NCBI RefSeq assembly: GCF_000003195.3
Contig: NC_012873.2
Span: 48,517,166 to 48,581,165, forward strand
Length of the DNA stretch: 64,000 nucleotides
Direction: 5' to 3'
Source of the DNA: Sorghum bicolor
Lineage: Eukaryota; Streptophyta; Magnoliopsida; Poales; Poaceae
Part shown: positions 1-9,861 of the stretch, one piece after another
Numbering within the stretch: position 1 is the stretch's first letter
How the letters are laid out: the number at the start of each line of letters is the position of its first letter
Position numbers and translations under genes: made by a program
Notes under the pieces: generated by a model
Seen by the model: the letters and a program-made list of their open reading frames with translations, nothing else
Told to the model about the DNA's origin: nothing
Databases searched by the model: none

Positions 1-249
1 ATCAAGTGGAGCAACATGACTGAAGACCTGGCTACCTGGGAAGATGCTGAAGCCATCAAGCAGCGCTTCCCTGCTTCTCTGGCTTGGGGGCAAGCCGGTG
101 CCCAAGGAGGGGGGGTGTCAGCACCCCACATGCTGGGAGCCCAAGTGCAGCTTCAAGGCCCAGAAGGAACAGATGCTACAACCCAAGAACGGCCGGCCCA
201 GAATGGTCATGCAAGGCCTGCTTTCTCCAGAAGAGTGGTTGAGAGATAA
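1..249 (+). CDS. 3' end of Ty3/gypsy pol: chromodomain tail (partial, enters from left edge)
   Basis: The frame is open from base 1 to the stop at 247-249. The first codons read IKWSN, followed by TEDLATWED and a KQRFP motif; this is the second half of an integrase-linked chromodomain (the W..TWE core). Chromodomains of chromoviruses are thought to guide integration by binding histone marks. The next residues (AWGQ, then a glycine run) match the C-terminus I associate with the Reina lineage. The reading frame runs through the polypurine tract and about 130 bases into the 3' LTR, which is also a Reina habit. The rest of the element lies outside the window, so integrity cannot be judged. Lineage assignment is inference; chromodomain tail is fairly sure. 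Confidence 0.7.
   Translation: MKWSNMTEDLATWEDAEAIKQRFPASLAWGQAGAQGGGVSAPHMLGAQVQLQGPEGTDATTQERPAQNGHARPAFSRRVVER
104..115 (+). promoter_or_regulatory. polypurine tract of the Reina-like element
   Basis: A run AAGGAGGGGGGG directly precedes the TGTCAG start of the LTR. This is the expected site of plus-strand DNA priming. It lies inside the open reading frame of the chromodomain protein. Confidence 0.65.
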
Positions 250-426
250 ATAGCCAAGTGAATGGCTGAGTATGTAACTAAGAAATATTGTATCCAACTT
301 TTACAACCCTAAGCACTCTTCCTCCGTGCGGCTCGATGCCGGCAGCGGTCCTCTCCTTCCTCCTCTTCCTCCAGTAGAAGTAGGAGAGATCGTCGGACCC
401 TCGCCGCAGCGAGCGGGGGTCTGACA
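116..426 (+). repeat. 3' LTR of Reina-like gypsy element (311 bp)
   Basis: The LTR begins TGTCAG and ends CTGACA, a perfect 6-base terminal inverted repeat, and follows a purine tract. Short LTRs of about 300 bp fit the Reina lineage. The 5-base TSD would be TCAAT at 427-431, but the other copy is outside the window. A TATA-like ATAAATA lies near 245. Confidence 0.65.
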
Positions 427-631
427 TCAATGGCCTTCAGAAACTTTTTAAGATAGGGGGGAGGGGGCAGTATCACCTCCATGAGACTCTGCCACTGCCC
501 ACGAGGAAGTGTCCTAAAGCGTATGCGTATTTGATATTGTACATTTTAATTTTTTTAAAAACTATCTCTTGTAATAATGAATAATCGAAGCAGGAACTAA
601 ATTGTGATGTGTCTAAAGCAATTTTCAATGT
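427..631. other. short flanking segment, no feature seen
   Basis: About 200 bases between the Reina LTR and the first MITE. It contains a G-rich stretch near 455-470 and otherwise no recognisable gene or terminal repeat. Confidence 0.4.
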
Positions 632-874
632 GGTCTTGTTTAGTTTCCAAAAAGTTTTGCCAAAAATTTTAGATTCCTCGTCATATCGAATCTTGTGGAA
701 TATGCATGAAATATTAAATATAGATGAAAACAAAAATTAATTACATAATTTACCTGTAATTTGTGAGACAAATCTTTTGAGCCTAGATAGTTTATAATTG
801 GATAATATTTGTTAAATACAAACAAAAGTGCTACAATACCTGAAATCCCAAAAATTTGCCAACTGAACAAGGCC
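632..874. mobile_element. MITE (243 bp) with GGTCTTGTTTAGTT / AACTGAACAAGGCC ends
   Basis: The left end GGTCTTGTTTAGTT and the reverse complement of the right end, GGCCTTGTTCAGTT, form an imperfect terminal inverted repeat that continues into AAAAATTTT-rich sequence. Such GGCCTTGTTYAGTT ends are very common in grass genomes. No coding capacity. I could not identify a target-site duplication, so the superfamily is left open. Confidence 0.65.
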
Positions 875-907
875 ACAGATAGAGAGTGGTATCTAACCTA
901 AATTGTA

Positions 908-1141
908 CTCCCTCCGTCCCAAAAAGAATGTCCTTTTAGGTTTTCGTGCCACAAGTTTGACTCAATTTGTAGAAAATATGTGCAATATTTATATCTCTAA
1001 ATAAATTTATTAAAAAACTAGACTTAAAGATCTTTCCATGATATTAATTCTGTATTATAAATATTAATATTTTTTACTATATATTTAGTTAAAGTTATTT
1101 CTCGGGAAGCGAAAACGACACTTATTTTGGGACGGAGGGAG
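908..1141. mobile_element. Stowaway-like MITE (Tc1/mariner type)
   Basis: The ends are CTCCCTCCGTCCCAAAA and the inverted TTTTGGGACGGAGGGAG, flanked by TA at 906-907 and TA at 1142-1143. This is the classical Stowaway terminal repeat and TA target duplication. The 234-base body is AT-rich with no ORF, as expected for a non-autonomous element. Confidence 0.92.
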
Positions 1142-1202
1142 TAATCATTTAATAATCCCGCTTGAGACCCTGTGGATTCGTACAAAACTGAAGGTAAGGT
1201 CA

Positions 1203-1258
1203 TGTTTGGTTGGCGTTGTTAAACTTTAACTCTCATCACATCAAATGTTTAGACACAT
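1203..1258. mobile_element. MITE-like element, left piece (split by solo LTR)
   Basis: The left terminal repeat TGTTTGGTTGGCGTTGTTAA pairs with the right end of the piece at 44621-44785. The interior resembles a very common grass short repeat that contains TAAACTTTAAC and a motif like GAGATAAATCTTTTAAG. The element is interrupted by the solo LTR; bases 1254-1258 (CACAT) are that LTR's target duplication. No own TSD identified. Confidence 0.55.
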
Positions 1259-2257
1259 TGAAAGGTCTTAATATGGCTAGAGGAGGGGTGAATAGCCTAT
1301 TTAAAAATCTATAACTCTTATAAAGCAAAATCCCACTATCTATTTATCTTGACATACAATGCATCCACCTCAGTAGTCCACTATCAACCCCACTATCTAT
1401 TTCTCTTAAAATATAAAGCGTCCACCTCAGCAGTCCACTATTATTTGCCACTATCAATTTCTCCTGACATGCAATGTGTCCACCTCAGCAATCTATTGTC
1501 ATTTGCATTAAAGTTCACTAGCATAAGAATTATGACATCCACATCAGCAAGACACATCATCCACTATAGATACAATTTCCATAATTCTGTTAATAAAAGA
1601 GTTATATATCTATATTCCTCCTTCATACCCATGGCAACGCGCGGGGAATCCTCCTAGTTCTACAAACTCACTAGATCAAGAGGTTAGTAAATAACAAGAC
1701 GAAGCTTTTTGCTCTAGCTCTGATGGGGTGTTTGCAAGCCACTTATCCAACAATTCTAGTTGACATAATCACTAGGCACACAAGAGCCATATCACCACAA
1801 GCTACACTAGTGAACTATGCTACACAAGGCAAGACTAACAACTAAACTAGTTACATTACATTGCGGTAAGTAAATGAAGAGGAAGAGATATTTATACCAC
1901 TATGTAGAGGATGAACCAATCACCAATATATGAACAATCAAGCACCGGAAGAATGCCAATCAAACACAATTGAGACACCGATTTTTCTTCCGAGGTTCAC
2001 GTGCTTGCCGACACGCTACGTCCCTATTGTGTCGACCAACACTTGGTAGTTCAGCGGCTAAGAGGTGTAGCACGAACCTCGTCCTCACTAGGATACTGCA
2101 AAAATCTACCCACAAGTGAGGTAGCTCAATGACACGAGCAATCTACTAGAGTTACCTTTTGGCTCTCCGCTGGGGAAGGTACAAAACCCCTCACAATCAC
2201 TGGGAGATGGACACAAATAATCACCAACTCGTGCCAATGTTCCTCCGCTGCTCCAAG
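1259..2257 (-). repeat. solo copia-type LTR (minus), first part
   Basis: Read on the minus strand, this is the 3' part of an LTR of the same broad family as the full-length copia LTR: the window-left end TGAAAGGTC mirrors the copia LTR end (GACCTTTCA), and the segment 1970-2180 is clearly the reverse complement of copia LTR sequence near 3880-4110. It is interrupted at 2257 by the copia element and resumes at 43334. The combined LTR is flanked by perfect CACAT duplications (1254-1258, 44621-44625), and no internal domain is present, so it is a solo LTR left by LTR-LTR recombination. Confidence 0.85.
1308..1657 (+). mobile_element. short non-autonomous Helitron (350 bp)
   Basis: It starts TCTATAACTC and ends with a short GC-rich palindrome region (GGCAACGCGCGGGG) followed by CTCCTAG, the CTAG end typical of grass Helitrons. 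It lies between A (1307) and T (1658), the usual AT host site, and makes no target duplication. The two related copia LTRs in this window (near 4400-4420 and 43280-43300) show the uninterrupted sequence TTTAAAAA|TTCTACAA in reverse complement, which serves as an empty site. The interior has repeated CCACCTCAGCA-like stretches and no helicase gene. Confidence 0.85.
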
Positions 2258-4453
2258 TGAAAGCCCTACTTTGGTTTTGGATAATTGATGAAACCTATGT
2301 GTACTAACCTTTGTCATGAGTAAAATATAAAGATAGGTTGGTACACACCAAGTGATGGAGCTAGATGATGGTCATGGTGATGGAGGTGACTAAAAGATGA
2401 TATTCAAGTATTCCAACTTGGAAAAGAAGAAAAGGAAAAATAAAATAAGCTCAAGGCAAAGCTATTTTTAATAGGGCCATTTTGTTTTGCCACTCAAGAC
2501 ACCTAGTGGATGTGAGTGGATTTAGGATAGATAACCGTACTATAAAGAGGGGAAATCTTTAATTGCAATGGTTATCTAATGCCACTAAGTGTGCGCTTAG
2601 TAACGTGGTGAGCTGCATGAGAAAGCCAATAAAAAAATTTGTGAAAAGCTAATTTAAATGTCCAATTTTTTTGGAATATTTTGGTGAAGTTAGCTACTTG
2701 AAAAGGTGCTGAAAATTCACAGAAGGTGAACTGCTGTCCAGACGTAAAGGAACTGCAAGCTGCTGAAACAAGCTGAAAGTTTTTTGCAAGTAGCTAAAAT
2801 AAACTGAAAGCAGTCGCAACTAGTTAAAACTAGTGTGCAGTCGAACAACAAACAGGAGAAAGAAAGCTGGAAGTAGTTGCGACCAGTTGGAACCAGTTAA
2901 AATCAGTGCACAGCTCAACAGCAAGCAAATGAGTGTGGTTGCAGATAACTGGAGGCAGTCGCAACCAGTTAAATCCAATGTGCAGTCCAACAGCATACAG
3001 GTGAAAGAAAGTTAGAAGGAGTTACAGCTAGTTGGAATCAGTTGAAAGATTTTACAACTGCTGCTTGCTGCTGTCTCGTGCGTTAGAAGGAAAAGACAGG
3101 GACCATGCTTGCATACGTTGCATGTTGTGGACCTTTTGCCATAATAAATAAGAGAGAGGTGTTTTGCATGCTTGCATGCATGTGGAACACACCTTGACAA
3201 AAGAAGGCAGCCATTGACCTATGCTAATTATAGCATGGGGTCCACTCAAGTACAAGGAGGTACTTAATTATTTTGAGGTGCTGCTCGTCCATTCAGAATG
3301 GAGATTGGCAGGAGTGCATACGCGTGGACTGCTAGAGGTTGCAGCTCTTTGCCACTTGCTTATTTATTTGATGGGACCCATTGCTGAGGGAATGCAGAGG
3401 GTCACTCAGTGCCTGTGCTGCCCATTGTGGCAAACGGTACTATTGTTTTGCCCATTGGAGAGCTGGCTGACCAAGGAAATATAGGCCGAGCGCTCCCCTT
3501 CCTTGCTCTCTCTGTCTCACGAATACAGAATAGAACGCTTCACTTCTCTCTTTCCAGAGAACAGAGAACTCGAGCTCCCCTCTCCCATCTCTCCCAAGTG
3601 CTAATCCGTCGAGAGATTTTCGAGAGGCCTGCGTGATTGATCCAGTGAGCTCGTGAGCATCTCCTCCCTCTCCTCTCCCTCTCATAACTTGGTGCTCATT
3701 TGAGAGAGGATTGAGGGAAACCCTAGGTGCATTTGAAACTGCATATTCTTGTGGCACTAGGTGATTGTTGAAATTGTGGATTTCTTATTACTCTTGGTGA
3801 TTGTCGTCACCTAGACGGTTGTGGATTTATAGATTTGTGAGGGGATTTGGTGATTATGTCCGCCCTCAATCAAGGTAATATTTGTGAGGGATTATTAGGC
3901 TTATTCCCCGGTGGAGTGCCAAAAGCCACTCTAGTGAATTGCGTGTGTCATTGAGCTACCTCACTTGTGGAAGGTCCTTGCGGTGCTCGTGGTGAGCTTG
4001 GGTGTAGAATCCCAATTAACCGTTGGACCACGAAGTGTTGGTCGACACAACGGGGACTAGCGTGCCGGCAAGCACGTGAACCGCGGGAGAAAAATATTGG
4101 TATCAATATTGTGATTGGTATTCTTCCGATGATTATATTGATATACATTGTGATTGGTTCATCCTCTACACATAGGTATAATTATCTTTTACCTCTTTAC
4201 TTTCTTGCAAATTAGTTGTAACTAGTAGATCCTAGTTTTAGCTAGTTGTAACTAGTTGTAAAGAGTAGTGACATAGCCATTGCTTGTGCCTAGAGATCAT
4301 AGCAACTAAAATTATAGGATAGGTGGCTTGCAACCCTTGTAGAGCTAGAGCAAAATTGCTTTACGTCTTTTGTTATATTAATCCTTTGCTCTAGTACCTT
4401 GTAGAATTTTTAAATAGGCTATTCACCCCCTCTAGCCATATTAGGACCTTTCA
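2258..4453 (+). repeat. copia 5' LTR (2196 bp)
   Basis: Begins TGAAAGCCCTA and ends GGACCTTTCA. The matching copy is 41145-43333. The PBS begins three bases downstream. Between about 2790 and 3050 the LTR holds degenerate tandem repeats of roughly 65 bases built around CAGTT/AGTTGC motifs. Confidence 0.92.
2790..3050 (+). repeat. degenerate ~65-bp tandem repeats in copia LTR
   Basis: Three to four diverged copies of a unit containing AGTTGC, CCAGTTAAA, and CAGTCCAACAGCA-like blocks follow one another. The same array is present in the 3' LTR at about 41690-41960. Their role is unknown; such arrays in the U3 part of LTRs often carry enhancer activity. Confidence 0.6.
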
Positions 4454-4455
4454 AG

Positions 4456-4474
4456 TGGTATCGGAGTCGTGGTC
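4456..4474 (+). promoter_or_regulatory. copia primer-binding site
   Basis: TGGTATCGGAG follows the LTR end by two bases. This is close to the TGGTATCAGAGC site complementary to initiator methionine tRNA that plant LTR elements use to prime minus-strand DNA. Confidence 0.8.
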
Positions 4475-4513
4475 ACCGTTTAGTGAAGGCTTAACAACCT
4501 CGGTGTGCAAATT

Positions 4514-6549
4514 ATGGCTCATGTTGTGTTCAACCATGTTGGGGGCAAACCACCAATGTTTGATGGCACCACATCTTTTGATCAATGGAAGAGAAATATG
4601 AAGATGCATCTTGGTACCATTCATACCAAAGTGTGGAATGTGACCGAGAATGACTTTGTTATCCTTGATCCCGACAATCTCACCGACAAGGATGAAATCA
4701 ACCAACAATGCAATAATGCCGCTCTCAATGCTATATATCAAGGGATTGATTCAAAAGTGTTTGAACAAATCAAAGATCTTGAGAAAGCAAGTGAAGTGTG
4801 GCAAAGATTGATTGAGATATATGAGGGCAACCAAAATGTCAAGGGTGCCAAGTTGTACATGCTCAAGGACAAGCTATTCAACTTCAAGATGGAAAAGATG
4901 AGTCCATTACGGAGATGTTCTATAGACTCCAAGTGATTGTCAATGATCTCAAGAACCTTGGAGAGAAAGTGAAGGATGAGGACTTCTCACATAAGTTCCT
5001 CATGTGCTTGCCAAAGAGATTCTCTACTTTAAGAAGAATGATATTTAGAGAAGGATTGAGCAAGGTGACTCCAAATGAAGTGCTTGGTGACATAATGACC
5101 GATGCTCAATACAATGATGATCTTAGTGAAGGAGAAGAGGACAAGAGGGAAAAGAAAGACAAGAAAGAGAAGAATATGGCATTCAAAGCTTCATCCTCCT
5201 CCAAGGGAAAGAACAAGAAAGAAGAGCCAAGTGAGGAAGAGATTGATAGTGATGATGAGGCTATGGCTCTTCTAGTCCACAAGATGGGCAAGTTCATGAA
5301 GAAGAAGGGCTATGGTGCAAGAAAGAGAAGAGACTTCACCAAAGGCAATGGCAATGGAAGGCTTTGCTTCAAATGCAAGAGCCCTGATCATGTGGTGGCA
5401 AATTGTCCACATCTTGATGATGATGACAACAAGAAGAAGAAGGACAAGAATGATAGGAAGGAGAAGAAGTCTAAGAAAATGAGCTTCAAGAAGAATAAGA
5501 AGGGTGGTGGCTATATTGTCATGTGGGATAGTGATGCCGATGATGATGAAGATAGTGATGATGAGAAGGAGTTGGAGGCCATGAAGAAGGCTTTCGGTGG
5601 TGTTACTATTTCCAACAAACCATCTCTCTTTGATGATGCTACATCAACATGCCTCATGGCTAAGGCCACTAAGGTAACATATAATGATGATGCATGTGAT
5701 GATGATGATTCTTGTAGTGATGATGATGAGGAACCTTCCAAGGAGAAGCTCATGGACATATCTGAGCAATTAAATGAAGGCTTTCAAAAGAAGAGAAAAG
5801 AGTGTAAGGGCTTACTCAAGAAAGTCCAAGATCTTGAGAAGTCCCTTAGGGAGCTCCAAGCATCTCATGAGTGTCTAAAGGAAGACCATGAGGAACTTGA
5901 GAACACTCACACCAAGCTTGCAAAAGCTCACTCTATTCTTCTTGATCAAGCAAAGGTGGAGGACGCGAAGGAGACTAGAAGCATTGGACTAACTTGTGAT
6001 ATTATGGATGAATCTTTTTATAAATCTATTATTATATCACAAACTAACCCTTCTTGTAGCTCTTCATCCATCACAACTGACTCAAGCTCAAGTATGAGTG
6101 ATGGTTTCACTTGTGATGCATCACTTATGGTTGAGAATGAGACCCTAAAAAGGGAGGTGGATGAGCTCACTCACGCTCTAGGCAAGGCCTATGGCGGTGA
6201 GGCCCGCTTGCTTAAGTGCTTGGGTAGCCAACGCTTTTCTCTTAACAAAGAGGGATTGGGCTATACCCCCAAGAAGGGCAAGGCGGCCTTTGCAACTCCA
6301 AAGTCTAACTTTGTGAGAAGCGATGGTCGGTTTTGCAAGAAATGCAAGCAAGTTGGGCATTTAGAGCATAATTGTAATAAAATGAACAAGAACAAGAAAA
6401 TTGCTAATGTACCATACATTTATTTTGATTCTTGTTATATGCTTACCAAGGGTGAGAAGGGTGTGCATGCTAAGTTTGTTGGTACACCAATTATGGGTCC
6501 AAAGAAGAAGGCCATTTGGGTACCAAAAAGCTTAGTCACTAACCTCTAA
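4514..6549 (+). pseudogene. gag: copia gag (frameshifted)
   Basis: Encodes the capsid protein that packages element RNA. The first ATG in frame is 4514. The first part (to about 4900) has a copia Gag N-terminal region (MFDGTTSFDQWKRNMK). One indel near 4890-4900 moves the frame; the remainder is open from about 4900 to the TAA at 6547. It includes a long Lys/Asp/Glu-rich region, a first CCHC knuckle CX2CX4HX4C (CFKC..H....C, near 5364-5405), a predicted coiled-coil stretch (about 5760-5960) and a second CCHC knuckle near 6331-6374. Two knuckles and a long acidic Gag fit the SIRE/Maximus type. Three stops (6547, 6583, 6595) lie between gag and the protease motif. Confidence 0.85.
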
Positions 6550-6597
6550 GGACCCAAACAAGTATGGGTACCTAAGAAACATTAATTTGTTTTGTAG

Positions 6598-9072
6598 GTA
6601 AATTACAAAGCCGGAGGAAGGCATTGGATTCTTGATAGTGGGTGCACTCAACACATGACTAGTGAATCAAAAATGTTCCAAGAAATCAAGCTAAATGATG
6701 GTGATGTGAGGAGTATCACATTTGGTGACAATAGTAGAGGTGATGTGATTGGTCTTGGCAAGATTGCAATTTCAAATGATATGTCCATTTCCAATGTGAT
6801 GCTAGTGGAGAGCTTGAACTTCAATTTGCTATCAATTGCTCAATTGTGTGGTCTTGGCTACAAGTGTATATTTGGTGTTGATGATGTTGAAGTGGTTAGT
6901 GTTGATGGATCAAATGTTGCTTTCAAGGGGTTTAGATATGGCAATCTCTATCTTGTTGATTTCAACACTGAAGCTCAATTGTCAACATGCTTGCTCTCCA
7001 AATCAAGCATGGGTTGGCTATGGCATAGAAGGCTTGGTCATGTTGGAATGAAGCAACTCAACAAGTTAGTGAAACATGATCTAGTTAGAGGCCTGAAGGA
7101 TGTCACATTTGAAAAGGATAAGCTTTGTAGTGCATGTCAAGCCGGAAAGCAAGTTGGCAACACTCATCCAAAGAAGAGCATCATGAGTACTTGTAAGCCA
7201 TTTGAGTTGTTGCATATGGATTTATTTGGGCCAACAACATACACCAGTATTGGAGGCAACAAATATGGATTTGTGATTGTGGATGATCTCACTAGATACA
7301 CTTGGGTGGCATTTCTTAGTGACAAGAGTGATGTATATGACATCTTCAAGTTATTCATCAAAAGGATGCAAAATGAGTATGAAACCACCATCAAGAAAGT
7401 GAGAAGTGACAATGGAAGTGAATTCAAAAACACAAGAGTTGATGAGCTATGTGATGAGTTAGGAATCAAGCATCAATTCTCGGCAAAGTATACAACACAA
7501 TCCAATGGGCTAGTTGAAAGGAAAAATAGAACTTTGATTGATATGGCAAGATCAATGCTAAGTGAGTACAATGTGAGTCACTCATTTTGGGCCGAAGCAA
7601 TCAACACGACATGCTTCTATAACAATAGACTCTATTGTCATCCATTTCTAGAGAAGACACCTTATGAGATATTGAATGGAAGAAAGCCCAACATATCATA
7701 CTTTAGGGTATTTGGATGCAAATGCTACATATTGAGAAAAGGCACTAGATTGACCAAGTTTGACAAGAAAGTTGATGAAGGCTTCTTGCTTGGTTACTCC
7801 ACTTCAAGCAAAGCATATAGAGTATGGAATTTGGGAAGTGGTCAACTTGAGGAAGTGCATGATATTGAATTTGATGAAACTCAAGGCTCTCAAGATGAAG
7901 AAGAAAACTTGGATGATGTGAGAGGCACACAATTGGCCGATGCAATGAAGAAAATGGAAATTGGTGATATTAGGCCAAGAGAGGTAATTGATGTTGAAGA
8001 TGACAAAGATCAAGTGCTTCCTACCTCTAATGTGCAAGCTAGTGGGTCTCATGACCAAATTCAAGCTAGTTCATCATCTCAAGTGCAAGATCAACAACAT
8101 GAAGCTAGTGCACCATCTAAATCAAGTGATCAACCAAGTGCAAGAAATCAAGTGCAAATACTCCAACCAACAAATATTGCAAGAGATCATCCATTGGATC
8201 ATATCATTGGTGATATATCAAGAGGTGTGCAAACTAGGTCAAGATTGACATCATTTTGTGAACATTTCTCATTTTATCATCCATTGAACCAAAGAAGATA
8301 GAAGAAGCTTTGAGAGATGTTGATTGGATAAATGCAATGCATGAAGAGCTAAATAATTTTACTAGAAATCAAGTATGGGAGTTAGTAGAGAGGCCTAAGG
8401 ATCATAATGTGATTGGAACCAAGTGGGTCTTTCGAAATAAACAAGATCAAGATGGGATAGTAATAAGGAACAAAGCAAGATTGGTAGCACAAGGTTACAC
8501 ACAAGTTGAAGGTCTTGACTTTGGATAAACATATGCCCCAGTTGCTAGATTGGAAGCAATTAGGATCTTGTTAGCCTATGCTTGTGCTCACAATATTAAG
8601 CTATATCAAATGGATGTGAAGAGTGCATTCTTGAATGGATATATAAATGAGTTGGTTTATGTTGAGCAACCTCCTGGTTTTGAAAATGACAAGAAGCCCA
8701 ATCATGTTTACAAGTTGAAGAAAGCTTTGTATGGTTTGAAACAAGCACCTAGAGCATGATATGAGAGGTTAATGGATTTTTTACTCTCTAAAGGGTTTAT
8801 TATGGGTAAGGTTGACATCACTCTCTTCACTAAAAGGATAGGCAAGGACTTATTTGTGTTGCAAATCTATGTCGATGACATTATATTTGGTTCAACCAAT
8901 CAAGATTTTTGTGAAGAGTTTGGAAAGATGATGGCAAAAGAATTTGAGATGTCCATGATTGGAGAGCTTAGTTACTTCCTTGGTCTTCAAATCAAGCAAA
9001 TGAAGAATGACACATTTGTAAGTCAAGGCAAGTATATCAAAGACATGCTCAAGAAATTTGGCATGGATGATG
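6598..9072 (+). pseudogene. pol: copia pol, first part: protease, integrase, reverse transcriptase
   Basis: In frame 1 a protease motif DSGCTQHM (6634-6657) opens the region. Next comes the integrase zinc-binding region (HRRLGH.. with CSACQAGK) near 7020-7150, then the DDE core with MDLFGP (about 7215), SDNGSEF (about 7405) and LVERKNRT (about 7510). A stop at 8299-8301 and a frame change precede RT; RT proper (8310-9070) has in-frame TAA at 8526-8528 and TGA at 8757-8759. The catalytic YVDD lies near 8868-8880. The frame is cut at 9072 by the Athila-like LTR; pol resumes at 39295 directly in register once one TGATG copy is discounted. Not functional as it stands. Confidence 0.9.
9068..9072. 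repeat. TSD copy TGATG, left side of the Athila-like derivative
   Basis: TGATG precedes the TGTTGACGG LTR start; the second copy is 39290-39294. The two copies and the copia pol frame on both sides agree, so the 9073-39289 boundaries are firm. Confidence 0.9.
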
Positions 9073-9861
9073 TGTTGACGGTCCTTAAGTATCAAATTTA
9101 ATTATCAAATAAACAAAGAAAAGGATCCAAATGAAATCAACATCTAGACTTAGGGTTTTATCTAACAGAATTCCACGAGTTTTGGTGTTTGTCTATTTCT
9201 GCAGGGGGTTATCAAGAAATACGGAAGAAAGCCCCACACGTCGAGATTACATAGAGATATTAACGTGCCGCGCAATTATCTTACATCTAGAAGACTCCAG
9301 AAGCCACGGGAAGAAAGCGGAGGCCGAACGGGGCCAGAGGTAGGGCGCCCACCCTCCTTCCCTGGGCGCCCACCCTGACTTGGAGTCCAAACAGGACTCT
9401 GTTTTGTGGAAGATCTCCACCGACCTAAAGGATCAAGGATAACCGTTCAATCTAAGTCGGTTTGATCCAACGACCCATATTCACTTGAAGGGACTATAAA
9501 ACCAGACCCCCTGGCCCCTGGAGGAGAGAGCCTCTCAACCCTAATTCATTATTCTTCAAGGGAGAAGAAGCCCCTGATCAAGATTAGAGCCACCACATCA
9601 ATTAGACATCTAGATTAGCATAGCTACATAGGATTAGAACTAGAAGGAGTCAATCTTCGATTGGTTTTCGGATCTGTCAAGAGGATTCTTGGTAATTCTC
9701 TAATTGTGCTTCTAATTATTCTTCTAATCATCTTTGTTCTTCAATATTATGAATATGACTTTGTTCTACTTTAATATATTGCTTATGACTTTGCTCTACT
9801 TGTTTATATTCAAGATTATATTGTTCTTAGTTTATCATAGTTATATACTTGGCTTAGTTAG
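9073..9861 (+). mobile_element. Athila-like gypsy LTR derivative, left part
   Basis: Begins TGTTGACGGTCCTTAAGTA and is homologous over its length to the LTRs of element D (54987 and 62817). It includes paired GGGCGCCCACCC motifs near 9345-9375 and a TATAAAA box at 9495-9501. It is interrupted by element A after 9861 and continues at 38420. It carries no coding sequence. Confidence 0.88.

Noticed and set aside
473..876. Minus-strand ORFs of 78-86 codons
   Set aside because: They lie across a MITE and AT-rich flank; no motif, and the MITE boundaries explain the sequence.
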